Part shown: in pieces, positions 33,768 to 43,400 of the stretch | How positions within the stretch are numbered: the stretch's first letter is position 1 | How the letters are laid out: every line of letters starts with the position of its first letter | Source: Anaerolineae bacterium | GTDB taxonomy: Bacteria > Chloroflexota > Anaerolineae > Aggregatilineales > Phototrophicaceae | Length of the DNA stretch: 64,000 nt | NCBI GenBank assembly: GCA_022842885.1 | Contig: JALHOR010000008.1 | Location: 1 to 64,000 of the forward strand | Direction: 5' to 3' | Made by a program: the position numbers and the translations under genes | The notes under the pieces: generated by a model | Database searches by the model: none | Seen by the model: only the letters and a program-made list of their open reading frames with translations | Told to the model about the DNA's origin: nothing

Positions 33768-34811
33768 TTAACCGGGGGTGTTATCGGCAACAGGCAGCGT
33801 GAAATGAACGGTAGTGCCTTTATTCAATTCGTTCTCAATCCAAATACGCCCACCATGTTTTTCGATGATGTGGCGAGTGAGGTTTAGACCGTGAGGATTA
33901 TCAAAAACATCTGACCAATATCTTGCATCGTGTAAACCATCAATCTGAACAGTTACAAGAATTACATTATCTTTTTGATTTACACGAATAACGATGTTCT
34001 TCTGTGCCGTGTGTTTATAAGCGTTATTAATTAATTCATAAAATACTATACCTAAACTTGTCGAATCGCATTTAACGAAAGGCAATTCGTCAGGAATATC
34101 TAAGATTAATTGTTGATCTGAGTATTCTATGTGGCGTTCAAATATAAAAATACTTTTTTGAAGAAGTGATTTGAGCGACGATGTTTCACGAGAAACCCAT
34201 AAATTATCAGCATTCATAAGGGCTAAAAAGCGATACCATTCTAGCATTTGCCATGTATGTGTACCAAAGCGATGAATTTCGTTTATTAGTGATAGTAAAT
34301 TTTCTTGTTCAAAATCTCCCTTTTCTATTAAGTGTCGTACCAATTCAGTATATACAGTTACAGGAGTAAATACTGCTAAAAGATCATGTCTTAGATTCGT
34401 AACATATTGGGCAATTGCTTTTGCCTCCTGTTTTTGCTGCCCCAAACTTTGGACGATACGATGTTTCAAAAGTGTTGCTGAAAACGGCTTGGTCAGAAAA
34501 TCCACCAATGGTTTTTTGAGAACTGCATTCAAATTATCGAGTTCATCTTCGTTGGCGAGTAAAAGCGTAGGAATATCTGGCACACCATAGCGCCACGATT
34601 CTCCGATTTGTTCATAGAAATTAACGTCCTGCACCGCCGCTGTGTCTACTAGGGCAATCACCACATCTGCCATTTTCGCCAAAACTTCAGTGTGGTTTTC
34701 AACCGTGATTTCTGGAACAAGAAGCACAGCATACTCCGATAGCGATTGCACCGTTTCTATGATGTGTGGGTCGCTGCTGATGAGGAGTAATTGCGGCATG
34801 GGGGTATCCAA
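33768..34811 (-). CDS. receiver-like / histidine kinase protein
   Basis: 347 residues. Residues about 5-120 resemble a receiver domain (LVDT strand end, LTKPF lysine loop) but lack the usual acidic pair. A helix with LRHDLLAVFTPVTVYTEL (about 140-158) looks like the phosphoaccepting HisKA helix. The ATPase domain has the N-box ELINNAYKHT and a late G-box HGLNLTRHIIEKHGGRIWIEN; the first G-box is altered (IDGLHDARYW). No membrane segment is present, so it is a cytoplasmic sensor. It is the first gene of a unit with the glycosyltransferase and oxidoreductase. The start could also be at 34799. Confidence 0.8.
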   Translation of the reverse strand: MDTPMPQLLLISSDPHIIETVQSLSEYAVLLVPEITVENHTEVLAKMADVVIALVDTAAVQDVNFYEQIGESWRYGVPDIPTLLLANEDELDNLNAVLKKPLVDFLTKPFSATLLKHRIVQSLGQQKQEAKAIAQYVTNLRHDLLAVFTPVTVYTELVRHLIEKGDFEQENLLSLINEIHRFGTHTWQMLEWYRFLALMNADNLWVSRETSSLKSLLQKSIFIFERHIEYSDQQLILDIPDELPFVKCDSTSLGIVFYELINNAYKHTAQKNIVIRVNQKDNVILVTVQIDGLHDARYWSDVFDNPHGLNLTRHIIEKHGGRIWIENELNKGTTVHFTLPVADNTPG

Positions 34812-34825
34812 TCTACTTGAACATT

Positions 34826-34898
34826 ATCCCCACCCCTGCCCCTCCCCATTTCATGGAGAGGGATTCTCATTCCCCCTCTCTACGTAGTGGAGAGGGGG
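34826..34898. repeat. CCCCTCC-type repeat copy and CCCCCTCTC hairpin
   Basis: 34826-34862 is an inverse copy of the repeat at 16033-16070. It is followed by a 9-bp stem (CCCCCTCTC 34872-34880 with GAGAGGGGG 34890-34898), which may end transcription of the epimerase gene, though no T-run is present. Confidence 0.6.
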
Positions 34899-34911
34899 CT
34901 AGGGGGTGAGG

Positions 34912-35946
34912 TTAAAACACCATCTTCGCCAGCTTCAACACACCTTGACTCCAAGGCACACGGTGCGAGACGCCGGTTTGATTTTCAAACACATGCAAAT
35001 TATCGAGATACCATTGGTAATTGCGAATCATGGCTTGTTTGTTGCTGTACTTGGGCTTGTAACCCAAAATGCGTTCAGCTTTTTCAATCGAGACAAATGA
35101 ATCTTTGCTGGCAGTCTCGTACACCCACTTATACAGCGGCGAGATGCCCATGCTCTCTAGCAGCCGCAGCGTCCAGATGGCAGGTTCAGCGGGCAGCGGG
35201 ATAATACGCTTGCCAAATCCGGCATAATCCAACACTGCCTGATAATCTTCCGCAAACGTCGTAAATTCTTTCGCGCCAATGTTGAATGTATCGTTGACTT
35301 TATCCGTATCTAATGTGGCACACAGATAAATGGCATCGCATAAATCTTCTACATCCAGCAGTTGATAACGATTTTTGCCGTTGCCCAATACGGGAAAATT
35401 TTTACCATCCTTCGCCCAATCATATAGCAGTGCGAACACACCCAAGCGTTCCGGTCCCACGAAAGATTTGGGGCGAATCACCGGAACACACAGGCGGTCA
35501 CGATATTTGAAGCATTCTTCTTCGGCGGCAATTTTCGCTTTGCCATACGGTCCCACACCATCCAGTTTATCGGTTTCAAATAACGGATGATGGTCAGGAA
35601 TACCGTATACTGCCGTAGACGAAATATGGATGAAGCGTTCCGCGCCGTGTTGATGTGCCGCTTCGATAACGTTGCGCGAACCATCAATATCCGTCGTGTA
35701 AATATCTTCGGCTTTATACAGGGGCAGTGCCGCCGCCGTATGAATGACAATATTCACGCCCTGCATGGCTTTATCTACAGCGGCTTTATCCCGAATATCG
35801 CCCTTAATTTCAATGATTTTGCCGCGTTCTGGATAATCAAACGGCGCAATATCCAGCGAGACCACCTCATGCCCACGTTCCAATAAATACCGTGCCATGT
35901 TGATACCAAGGAAGCCCGCGCCCCCCGTGATTAAATAGCGTGCCAT
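34912..35946 (-). CDS. NAD-dependent sugar epimerase/dehydratase (extended SDR)
   Basis: 344 residues. The NAD-binding loop is ITGGAGFLGINMARYL and the active site is HISSTAVYG with YGKAKIAAEE (Tyr/Lys about 138-142). Extended SDRs modify nucleotide-sugars. It is beside glycosyltransferases, which supports an envelope-glycan role, but the exact sugar is not known. The C-terminal part (KPKYSNKQAMIRNYQWY) is typical. Start MARYLITGG at 35946. Confidence 0.88.
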   Translation of the reverse strand: MARYLITGGAGFLGINMARYLLERGHEVVSLDIAPFDYPERGKIIEIKGDIRDKAAVDKAMQGVNIVIHTAAALPLYKAEDIYTTDIDGSRNVIEAAHQHGAERFIHISSTAVYGIPDHHPLFETDKLDGVGPYGKAKIAAEEECFKYRDRLCVPVIRPKSFVGPERLGVFALLYDWAKDGKNFPVLGNGKNRYQLLDVEDLCDAIYLCATLDTDKVNDTFNIGAKEFTTFAEDYQAVLDYAGFGKRIIPLPAEPAIWTLRLLESMGISPLYKWVYETASKDSFVSIEKAERILGYKPKYSNKQAMIRNYQWYLDNLHVFENQTGVSHRVPWSQGVLKLAKMVF

Positions 35947-36091
35947 TGTTTCTCCACTTGAAAAATATGAGTCAAATCATCGTCAGAATAAGCTCATTAT
36001 AAAACGGGGATAGCACAGAAAGAATTGTCCTCATTATAAGCGGCGCGAGTCTAGCGATGTGTGGGGCAGCGGTCAATTCTGAATTTGCCAA

Positions 36092-37498
36092 TCACAGCGG
36101 CGGCAGCCACATAAAACGCACTGCAATAAAAATATACGCCAGCAGCACGCCCGCCAGCAACCAAATGAGTTGCCGCGCAATTTTGCCCCGTTGCGCCAAT
36201 AGCCGATACAGCGTGAGAACACCCACCATGAATAAAAAGCCATATAAAAATCCCTGATACCGCGCATGAATCACCGCCGCACGAATCTCGGCATGACCAG
36301 AAAAACGTATCCATTGGGCAGCTTGTGCCACCACCGCAAAAACAACGACAACAACGCTGCCATCCAACATTGCGCGGCGCGGAAAGCGCATAACCCGATA
36401 AACCGCATACCCCCATCCAAAAAGCATCAAACCAGTGATTGGCACCGCCAAAAACTGTAATTGTTTGCCGTCTGCCACATGAGCAATCGGCATTGGCACC
36501 CGATGCGGCATGGGCATCATCAATTCGGCTGGGTAACTTTCATAGGCACGGCTGTTCCAGTGGTTATAATAATCACTGTGCAGCGTCACATATTGCAGTG
36601 ACCAATACGACCTTTCGCCATTCCCAAACGCAAAGGGCATATCAAAAATGCTGGTATCAAATGAGGTGAAAAAATTTGTACCCACCACTTCCCACATCGG
36701 ACGTTGGGGTGTAGTTGCCCCCACCGGATTGCCAATATAGTACACAGTATTCAAAAGATTGAGGCTAATGGGAATCATCATCAAAAGGCTGACTGCGCCT
36801 ACGATGAGCGTGCTGCGCCAGCGAATCTGACCGCCTTGCCGCCACAAGGCAATCCCACCCACCAGCATCAACATCACCCCATACACGCCAATGGGGACAA
36901 TCCCATTCACTTTAAAGGCACCTGCCAAGCCACACAATGCCGCTGCCCGCACCCATAAAGTTCGGTCTGTCAGCCGATTGCTGCGACACATAAACCATAA
37001 TGTAAAAATCCCTAAAGTGGCGAATAGCACCACCGGCACATCATTCCCGTACATCACCGTCATGCGCGTGTTCATGGGGAATACCAATACCACCGTTGCC
37101 ACTAACCCCCGCAGCAGCGGCGGCAGACGGCGTAACCCTTGCCGAATAGCCAAAATCACAATCAAAGACCACAGCATCGCCAAAACAAATAACACCGCTG
37201 GCATATATTCCCTAAACGGGTCAGGCGATACCTGTTCCCCTGCCAGCAAAATCCATGCACTAAATACATAAAACAGGGGTGCCTGATGCGCTTCATATTG
37301 ATACGGCGTCAGGGGTGGCTGCGGCATTTGCCCGGTTCGCATGATACTGTAGGTATTATCAAGATGCTGGGGCATATCATAGCTGATGTGCAAATCATAA
37401 TAGAGATGATTATTCACCTGCAACGCGCCCACGATGAGCAACGGCAGCAGCACTGCTAGGCAAAAATCAACGAATTTGGCGCGTAAAGTCCTAGACAT
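36092..37498 (-). CDS. GT-C-like multi-pass membrane glycosyltransferase
   Basis: 468 residues with about ten membrane helices. The first periplasmic loop after helix 1 has LHISYDMPQHLDNTY, a DxxxH/D-style acidic loop as in GT-C enzymes that use lipid-linked sugars. The last helix ends at the C-terminus. The precise family is uncertain. Divergent from the HAD gene with 74 bases between them. Confidence 0.68.
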   Translation of the reverse strand: MSRTLRAKFVDFCLAVLLPLLIVGALQVNNHLYYDLHISYDMPQHLDNTYSIMRTGQMPQPPLTPYQYEAHQAPLFYVFSAWILLAGEQVSPDPFREYMPAVLFVLAMLWSLIVILAIRQGLRRLPPLLRGLVATVVLVFPMNTRMTVMYGNDVPVVLFATLGIFTLWFMCRSNRLTDRTLWVRAAALCGLAGAFKVNGIVPIGVYGVMLMLVGGIALWRQGGQIRWRSTLIVGAVSLLMMIPISLNLLNTVYYIGNPVGATTPQRPMWEVVGTNFFTSFDTSIFDMPFAFGNGERSYWSLQYVTLHSDYYNHWNSRAYESYPAELMMPMPHRVPMPIAHVADGKQLQFLAVPITGLMLFGWGYAVYRVMRFPRRAMLDGSVVVVVFAVVAQAAQWIRFSGHAEIRAAVIHARYQGFLYGFLFMVGVLTLYRLLAQRGKIARQLIWLLAGVLLAYIFIAVRFMWLPPL

Positions 37499-37572
37499 TA
37501 ACAGGTTTGCCCGTTCACAAAAAGGTCACTTTGATGATAATCACGAGGGCTATTGGAAGACTAGGGGAAACC

Positions 37573-38361
37573 ATGCAGACCATAGTGTTTGTGGATGTAG
37601 ACAGCACACTCGTTGAAAATCGTTTTAGCCGCAAAGTGATCGGCACGTTGTTACAAGAAATTGCTGATGTCACTGGCAAACCACTACCGGAACTGGGCAA
37701 GGAGATGGGCGCAGAAAACAGCTATCGTCAGAAAAACGACCCGGATAATGTGCTGACGATGGATTGGGATGATATTGTGCTGACGCTGGCGACACGTTAT
37801 CAGGTGACATTATCACGCCCATTGTTGGAATTATGGGAAGACATGGCACTGCCGGAGGATGTTGAAATTCTGGATAATTCGCCCGCTGTCATGCAGCAGC
37901 TAAAAGCCGCGCATCGCACATTGGTGGTTGCCACCAAAGGGTTGATGAAATATCAAATACCAGTGCTGCGGGCAGCGGGTTTAGAGACCGCGTTTGAAGA
38001 TATTCTGACGCCGGATAAAACCGGTTATCTTAAAACGACCCGTGCGTATTTTAATCACTATCTGGATGCTTATCCGAATGCCTGTTTTATTCAGGTTGGC
38101 GATCATTATATGGACGATTTGATTTGTGCTAAACGCAACGGGTTTTATAGCATCTTGCGGGCGCCCATCGCTGAACTCGCTGATTTAACGCCCTTGGAAC
38201 GCCCGGCAAAATTATCGGAATTTGTCTCGCAAATTCCCACCTATCCTGCTGATGGCAGCGATGTTTTGCCGGATGCGGTGGTGGTCAATTTGGCAGAAGT
38301 GCCAGACGTTATCGCCACACTAGAAATGCAGTTTCAGCGCAATGGGCATCGGTCATCCTGA
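37573..38361 (+). CDS. HAD-superfamily hydrolase
   Basis: About 262 residues from MQTIVFVDVDSTLVENRFS at 37573 after AGGGGA. Motif I is DVDSTL (Asp nucleophile and acid), motif II VVATKG, motif III Lys near PDKTGYLKT, motif IV GDHYMDDLICAKRNG. A phosphatase acting on a small phosphorylated substrate is expected; it is cytoplasmic. It sits just before a membrane GT-C-like gene, four bases apart if that gene starts at 38366. Confidence 0.87.
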   Translation: MQTIVFVDVDSTLVENRFSRKVIGTLLQEIADVTGKPLPELGKEMGAENSYRQKNDPDNVLTMDWDDIVLTLATRYQVTLSRPLLELWEDMALPEDVEILDNSPAVMQQLKAAHRTLVVATKGLMKYQIPVLRAAGLETAFEDILTPDKTGYLKTTRAYFNHYLDAYPNACFIQVGDHYMDDLICAKRNGFYSILRAPIAELADLTPLERPAKLSEFVSQIPTYPADGSDVLPDAVVVNLAEVPDVIATLEMQFQRNGHRSS

Positions 38362-38365
38362 TTTT

Positions 38366-40291
38366 ATGAATACAACCTCTTGGAAATGGGGCTATTTTTT
38401 AGCAACGTGGGCAAGTATCGGCGGCGTGGCACTGCTGCTGATGTTGAATCACACTAGCGATGATGGTGTTTTTTTTGGGCGCTATTCGTGGTCGTATGCT
38501 GCCATGTTGGGCGTGATGGGGCTGAGTACCGGATTATTAACCGTGACCGCATTCTTGGCATGGCAAAAACGTTTTCCCGATTTGGGACGATTTTTGCCCC
38601 GAAATCCCATGATGATGTGGGCGGCGGTAATCGGTGGCATCATTGGCTTGGCATTGTTTTGGTTGCTGCTACCGGGAGCGCGTTTTTTCCCGGCGGTGGC
38701 ATTATTTTTGGTCTATAGCACCGCCAGTTTTTTTGTTGTGTGGGTGTTCATCTTGCGGCATATGGGCGCTGGTCAAATTCAGGTGCCTGTTGGCGCGATG
38801 GTAGGCTTGGCATTGGCGGTTAGCATCATCACGATTGGGCTAGTCATGCGTTATGTGGGGCGCGTGCCGCCATCGCTGATACTTGATGAACCTTGGCTCT
38901 TGGGTTGGGGCTATTCGATGTTCACTACTGGCAAGCCGTTTATTGCCATGTATCCCACTTTTCCCGCCGAATATGTGGCTTTATGGTCGATTCTCATGCC
39001 GCTGCAAGGCGCGTGGTCAGCGTTGACAGGCATTTCATTAGAGAGTGGGCGTTTATTCTGGTTGCTCATCACATGGTGCAGTGCGCCCTTTATCTATCTG
39101 ACGGCGCGGGATGCCTACGGTAAATTCGCTGCATGGGTCGCCGTTTGTCTGATTCTGTTATTGCCATTGCCGCATAACTATTTACGTTCTGATATGGCAG
39201 TGCCGTTATCACTTTCGGCGGGCTTATATTATTTTTTCAGCGCCCGGCGCACTGGGCAGAAGTGGCGCTTTTTTGCATCCGGCATATTTTTTGCCACCGT
39301 CGTCGAAGGGCATACGCTGGCAATCTGTTTTATTATTGCCATTGGTGTGCTGTTGACGCTGGAATATGCCGCGCAAATCGGGCAGCGCCGTCGCCTATTC
39401 TGGAACAGCCATTATGTGGCATTTGTGGCAGGCGGTATTACCTATGCCATCCTCTTTATTTTTTTGCATACTTTTTTATGGGGATTTTCGCCGTTTGACT
39501 TGCTAACAACGATTGATGGCTATTATGGCTTGAATGCCGACTTGGGCATGGGTGCAGGTAGTGGCATGACGCGCATTATCAATAATGGCGTGGCATGGGT
39601 GGTCAATTATCTCGTTATTCACCCGCTGGAATTTTGCCTATTCATCAGTGGCGTAGCATTTGCGATGTGGCGGCGGCAAGCAGCAGACCGCTGGTTAGCG
39701 GCATTGGTATTGGTGGCATTGCCGGTTTTATTCGTGCTGCTGCCCAAACACAATATTTATTATTGGATTCATTTTTTGCCTTTTACAGCCTTGTTCACAG
39801 GCGCATTCTTCGCACAGCTTTTCCCGCAACCGCCGCTTGCAACCCGCCTTACAGTCGCGCAAGCTGCTGTTTTGGCAGTAATGGTAGCCTTGGCAGCATC
39901 ACAAATTATCGTCGCCGGGCGCAATACCCAAAATGCTGACCGGGCGATTGCCATCAGCTACGAAATTGACGCGGTGTTACCCGCTGAGGTACACGATATT
40001 TGGGGCTGGCAAGTCTATTATTACGGTTTATCTGGGCGACGCTTTGTAAATATCGAAAGTTTTACGACTCAACCCGATACCCAATGGATGCAGCGTTTTG
40101 AAGTGCCAGCACCGCAAGCCATCATTATCACGCGCGGTTTAGACGATGTTCACCAAAAAATATGGGCATATATCGAACAGCGTGGCATGATGCTGGCACA
40201 GTGTTTTCCGCTGGATATTTATGGGCAAGAGGTGTTGTTGTTCATGCTGCCGCAATTTACGCCGCCTGATGCGCCCATCCACTGTCGCTGA
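38366..40291 (+). CDS. GT-C/GT39-like multi-pass membrane protein
   Basis: About 641 residues with roughly 12 membrane helices and a soluble C-terminal domain (about 545-641, ending FPLDIYGQEVLLFML). The loop LILDEPWLLGWGYS is an acidic first-loop motif of the GT-C fold used to bind a lipid-phosphate sugar. Starts at 38366 or 38342; neither has a clear ribosome-binding site, and the HAD gene ends at 38361, so translation is probably coupled. Acceptor unknown. Its overall size matches the frameshifted gene at 49489-51446. Confidence 0.72.
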   Translation: MNTTSWKWGYFLATWASIGGVALLLMLNHTSDDGVFFGRYSWSYAAMLGVMGLSTGLLTVTAFLAWQKRFPDLGRFLPRNPMMMWAAVIGGIIGLALFWLLLPGARFFPAVALFLVYSTASFFVVWVFILRHMGAGQIQVPVGAMVGLALAVSIITIGLVMRYVGRVPPSLILDEPWLLGWGYSMFTTGKPFIAMYPTFPAEYVALWSILMPLQGAWSALTGISLESGRLFWLLITWCSAPFIYLTARDAYGKFAAWVAVCLILLLPLPHNYLRSDMAVPLSLSAGLYYFFSARRTGQKWRFFASGIFFATVVEGHTLAICFIIAIGVLLTLEYAAQIGQRRRLFWNSHYVAFVAGGITYAILFIFLHTFLWGFSPFDLLTTIDGYYGLNADLGMGAGSGMTRIINNGVAWVVNYLVIHPLEFCLFISGVAFAMWRRQAADRWLAALVLVALPVLFVLLPKHNIYYWIHFLPFTALFTGAFFAQLFPQPPLATRLTVAQAAVLAVMVALAASQIIVAGRNTQNADRAIAISYEIDAVLPAEVHDIWGWQVYYYGLSGRRFVNIESFTTQPDTQWMQRFEVPAPQAIIITRGLDDVHQKIWAYIEQRGMMLAQCFPLDIYGQEVLLFMLPQFTPPDAPIHCR

Positions 40292-40400
40292 ATTGTTCGG
40301 GTTTGCGAAAATCGTATATCAGCGGTTGCGTTGTTATTCATTGCTGATTAAACTCACAGTCGTGTTGGATAGAATTTTCTAACCGGAGGGGGGCGGGCAA

Positions 40401-43400
40401 ATGAACCGCGTTTTCATCTCCTATTCGCGTAAAAATGAAGCGTTTGCCGAGCGTATCGCCCGTGATTTGAGCGATGCCGGGCTGGATGTATGGATTGACC
40501 TGCGCCAAATCCAAGTGGGTGAATTGTGGGAACAAGAAATTTACCGGGGTTTGGAACGTGCTGAATTTATCGTCTTGTGTTTATCCCCGGCGGCGCTAGC
40601 AAGCGAGTGGGTTCAGCGTGAAATTATGACCACCAAAGATGCCGGCAAACGCATTTATCCGGTGATGGTGGAAGAGTGTTTTAAAGAGCTACAAGCGCAC
40701 CCCACGCTCAATTGGTTGACTGCCGTGCAGTTCATCAAATTTGAAGGGCGCTATGAACTGGCATTCCCGGAATTGCTGCAAGCCCTCCCCGGTGGGCGCA
40801 AACTGGGTGCCTACGATATTTATGACCCAGCGAGTATTCCCAACCCGTTTAAAGGCTTAGAAGCCTTTCAACAGCGCGACGCTGCCTATTTCTTCGGGCG
40901 CGAAGATGTCATTCAACGGGCAATTAACCGGATGCGCCGCACGCGCTTTTTGGCGGTGGTTGGTGCTTCTGGCAGCGGCAAAAGTTCCATTGTGCGGGCG
41001 GGCATCATCCCCCAGATTCGTAATGGCGCACTGCCCGACTCGAACACATTTCCTGTGTTGATTTTTACCCCCGGCGCGAATCCGCTGGAATCATTAGCGA
41101 CCCGCTTGCATCCTCTCATTGCCGAACACTACCCAGAACGCACGCCCGATGATGTTTTAGCTGACCTGCGTGATGGCGGCAAAAGCCTTGGGGTAATTCA
41201 GGACGCTCTCACCGATTTGCCGCCGTCGTCCCGATTGCTGTTGGTGATTGACCAATTTGAAGAAGTCTTTACCCGCGCTGGTGAACGCGAACAACAGGCA
41301 TTTTTGGAATTGCTCACGCTGTTGGCAACTGCGGATACTGCTCGCACGCAAATTTTAGCCACCATGCGCTCCGATTTTTTTGGGCATCTGAGCCGTTTCC
41401 CAGAATTGGCGGCGCTGTTTGAAGGCGATAATTTGCTGATTGTGGCAGAGATGACGACTGCCAATTTGATACGGGCGATTGAAGGACCCGCGCAAGCTGT
41501 TGGTCTTAAATATGATACGGGCTTAGTGGAAAAAATTCTGGAAGAGGTCAAGAGTCAGCCGGGGTCATTGCCGCTGCTGCAATATGCCCTCAAAGAACTC
41601 TATGAACGGCGCGAAGGCGCTAAATTGACAACGGCAGCTTATGAAGCCATTGGCGGCGTGCGCCAAGCATTGGCGAAACATGCCGAAAATATTTATGCCG
41701 GATTAAGCAGTACCCAACAAGAACAAATGCGGCGTGTTTTGTTGCGCCTGGTTGAAGTGGGCGATAGCGGCGAAGCCACGCGGCGGCGCGTGCCACGCAA
41801 CGAACTGCGTTTTCGGGATATTGCCGATGAAGAAGAAGATGCCATTCTGGAAGTGTTGACCGCGCCAGATGCCCGTTTGCTCATCGCCAGCCGCAGCATC
41901 AATGCAGGTGGGACAGAACCGGTTATCTGGTACGAAGTCAGCCATGAGGCGCTCATCCGCGAATGGGAACGCTTTAAAGGCTGGGTGGCTGCCAGCGTAG
42001 ATAATTTGCGTTATGAAAGCGAAATCCGCAAAGCCGCGCAGGATTGGCACAACAGCGGGCAAGACCCAGCGTATTTGCTGACGGGCAAACGCCTGACACG
42101 GGCTGAAATCTGGTTGGAAGACAGCGAAGCCGTGCCGTTACAGCGCGAATTTATTGCCGCCAGCATCGTCGCCCGTTCTGAACAGGAACAAGCCGGACAA
42201 GCGCAATTAGAGCGCGAATTGCATTTACAACGTCAATCGGCTCGCCGCACGTTAGTCGGTTTTGTGACCAGCACGATTTTTCTGGTGATTGCCGCGATTG
42301 CCTTTTTGGTGGTGAATAATACCAATGCTGAATTGGCAGAGAGCCAGCGCCAAATTCAGGAAGCCAACAGTGCTTTGGCAGAACAAATTACCATTGCCCA
42401 AGACAATGAAAATACCGCGTTAAGCCTAGCCGTTGCCGCCAGTGCCGGACAAGCCTTATCAGATAATAACGGTGATTTGGCATTATCGCTGGCGATTGCC
42501 GCTGTTACCGGCGAAGCCACCCCGCCCGAAGCCGCCCGTACTTTGGCGGATGTGAGTTTTGCGCCCGGAACGCGCTTTCGTTTACCGACCGACAGCCGCG
42601 TAACGGCACTCGAATTTAACAACGACGGCTCACGCTTGGCGTTGGGCTTCCAGAATGGCACGTTGCAAGTGCGCGATGCTGCCACCGGAGACGTGATTCA
42701 AACTTTTGAGGGGCATACTAGCACGGTGAATGATGTCGCCTTTAACTTCGATTCGACCCAACTACTCAGTTCTTCTACTGATGCGTTTGGCAATTTCTTG
42801 TTATGGGATGTGGCGACGGGGACATTAATCCGTGATTGGGAAAAATATAATAATTTGCGCGTCAATTCCGCTGGCTTTTTAGGTACAGAGCCGATTAACG
42901 TTACCGATGATGTGACGCAGCTTATTGTCGCTGCCGATGGCACGGTGATTGTGGGGACGCGGCGTGGGGCAGTGCGACGCTTGCAAGGCGAAAGTGTCGT
43001 TTGGGAACGGTTTCCTTTCCCCGAACTGCCTGCCAATAACCAACCACGAGTCACATCGCTGTCCTTAAATCCTGATGGCAAAACCGTTCTCGTCGGGTTC
43101 ACCAATGGCAGCATGGTCTTGGTGGCGCTGGAAGATGGCGACGTGGTGCAAGAATTTACGAAGTTAGATAACAGCGTCGTTGGGTTGGCATTTTTGGGCA
43201 GCGGCACGCAATTCGTCGTGGCAGGTAGCGATAATGTGCTGCGCTTGTGGGACAGCATCACCGGGCGGCAAACCAACACGTTTGAAGTGGATGCCACTAT
43301 CACCGCCTTTGCGCTCAATCGGACTACAAGCACGGTGGCAACAGGTATCGCCAATAATACGCTGCGTTTGTGGGATATGGGCGGCAGTTTGGAACTTTCG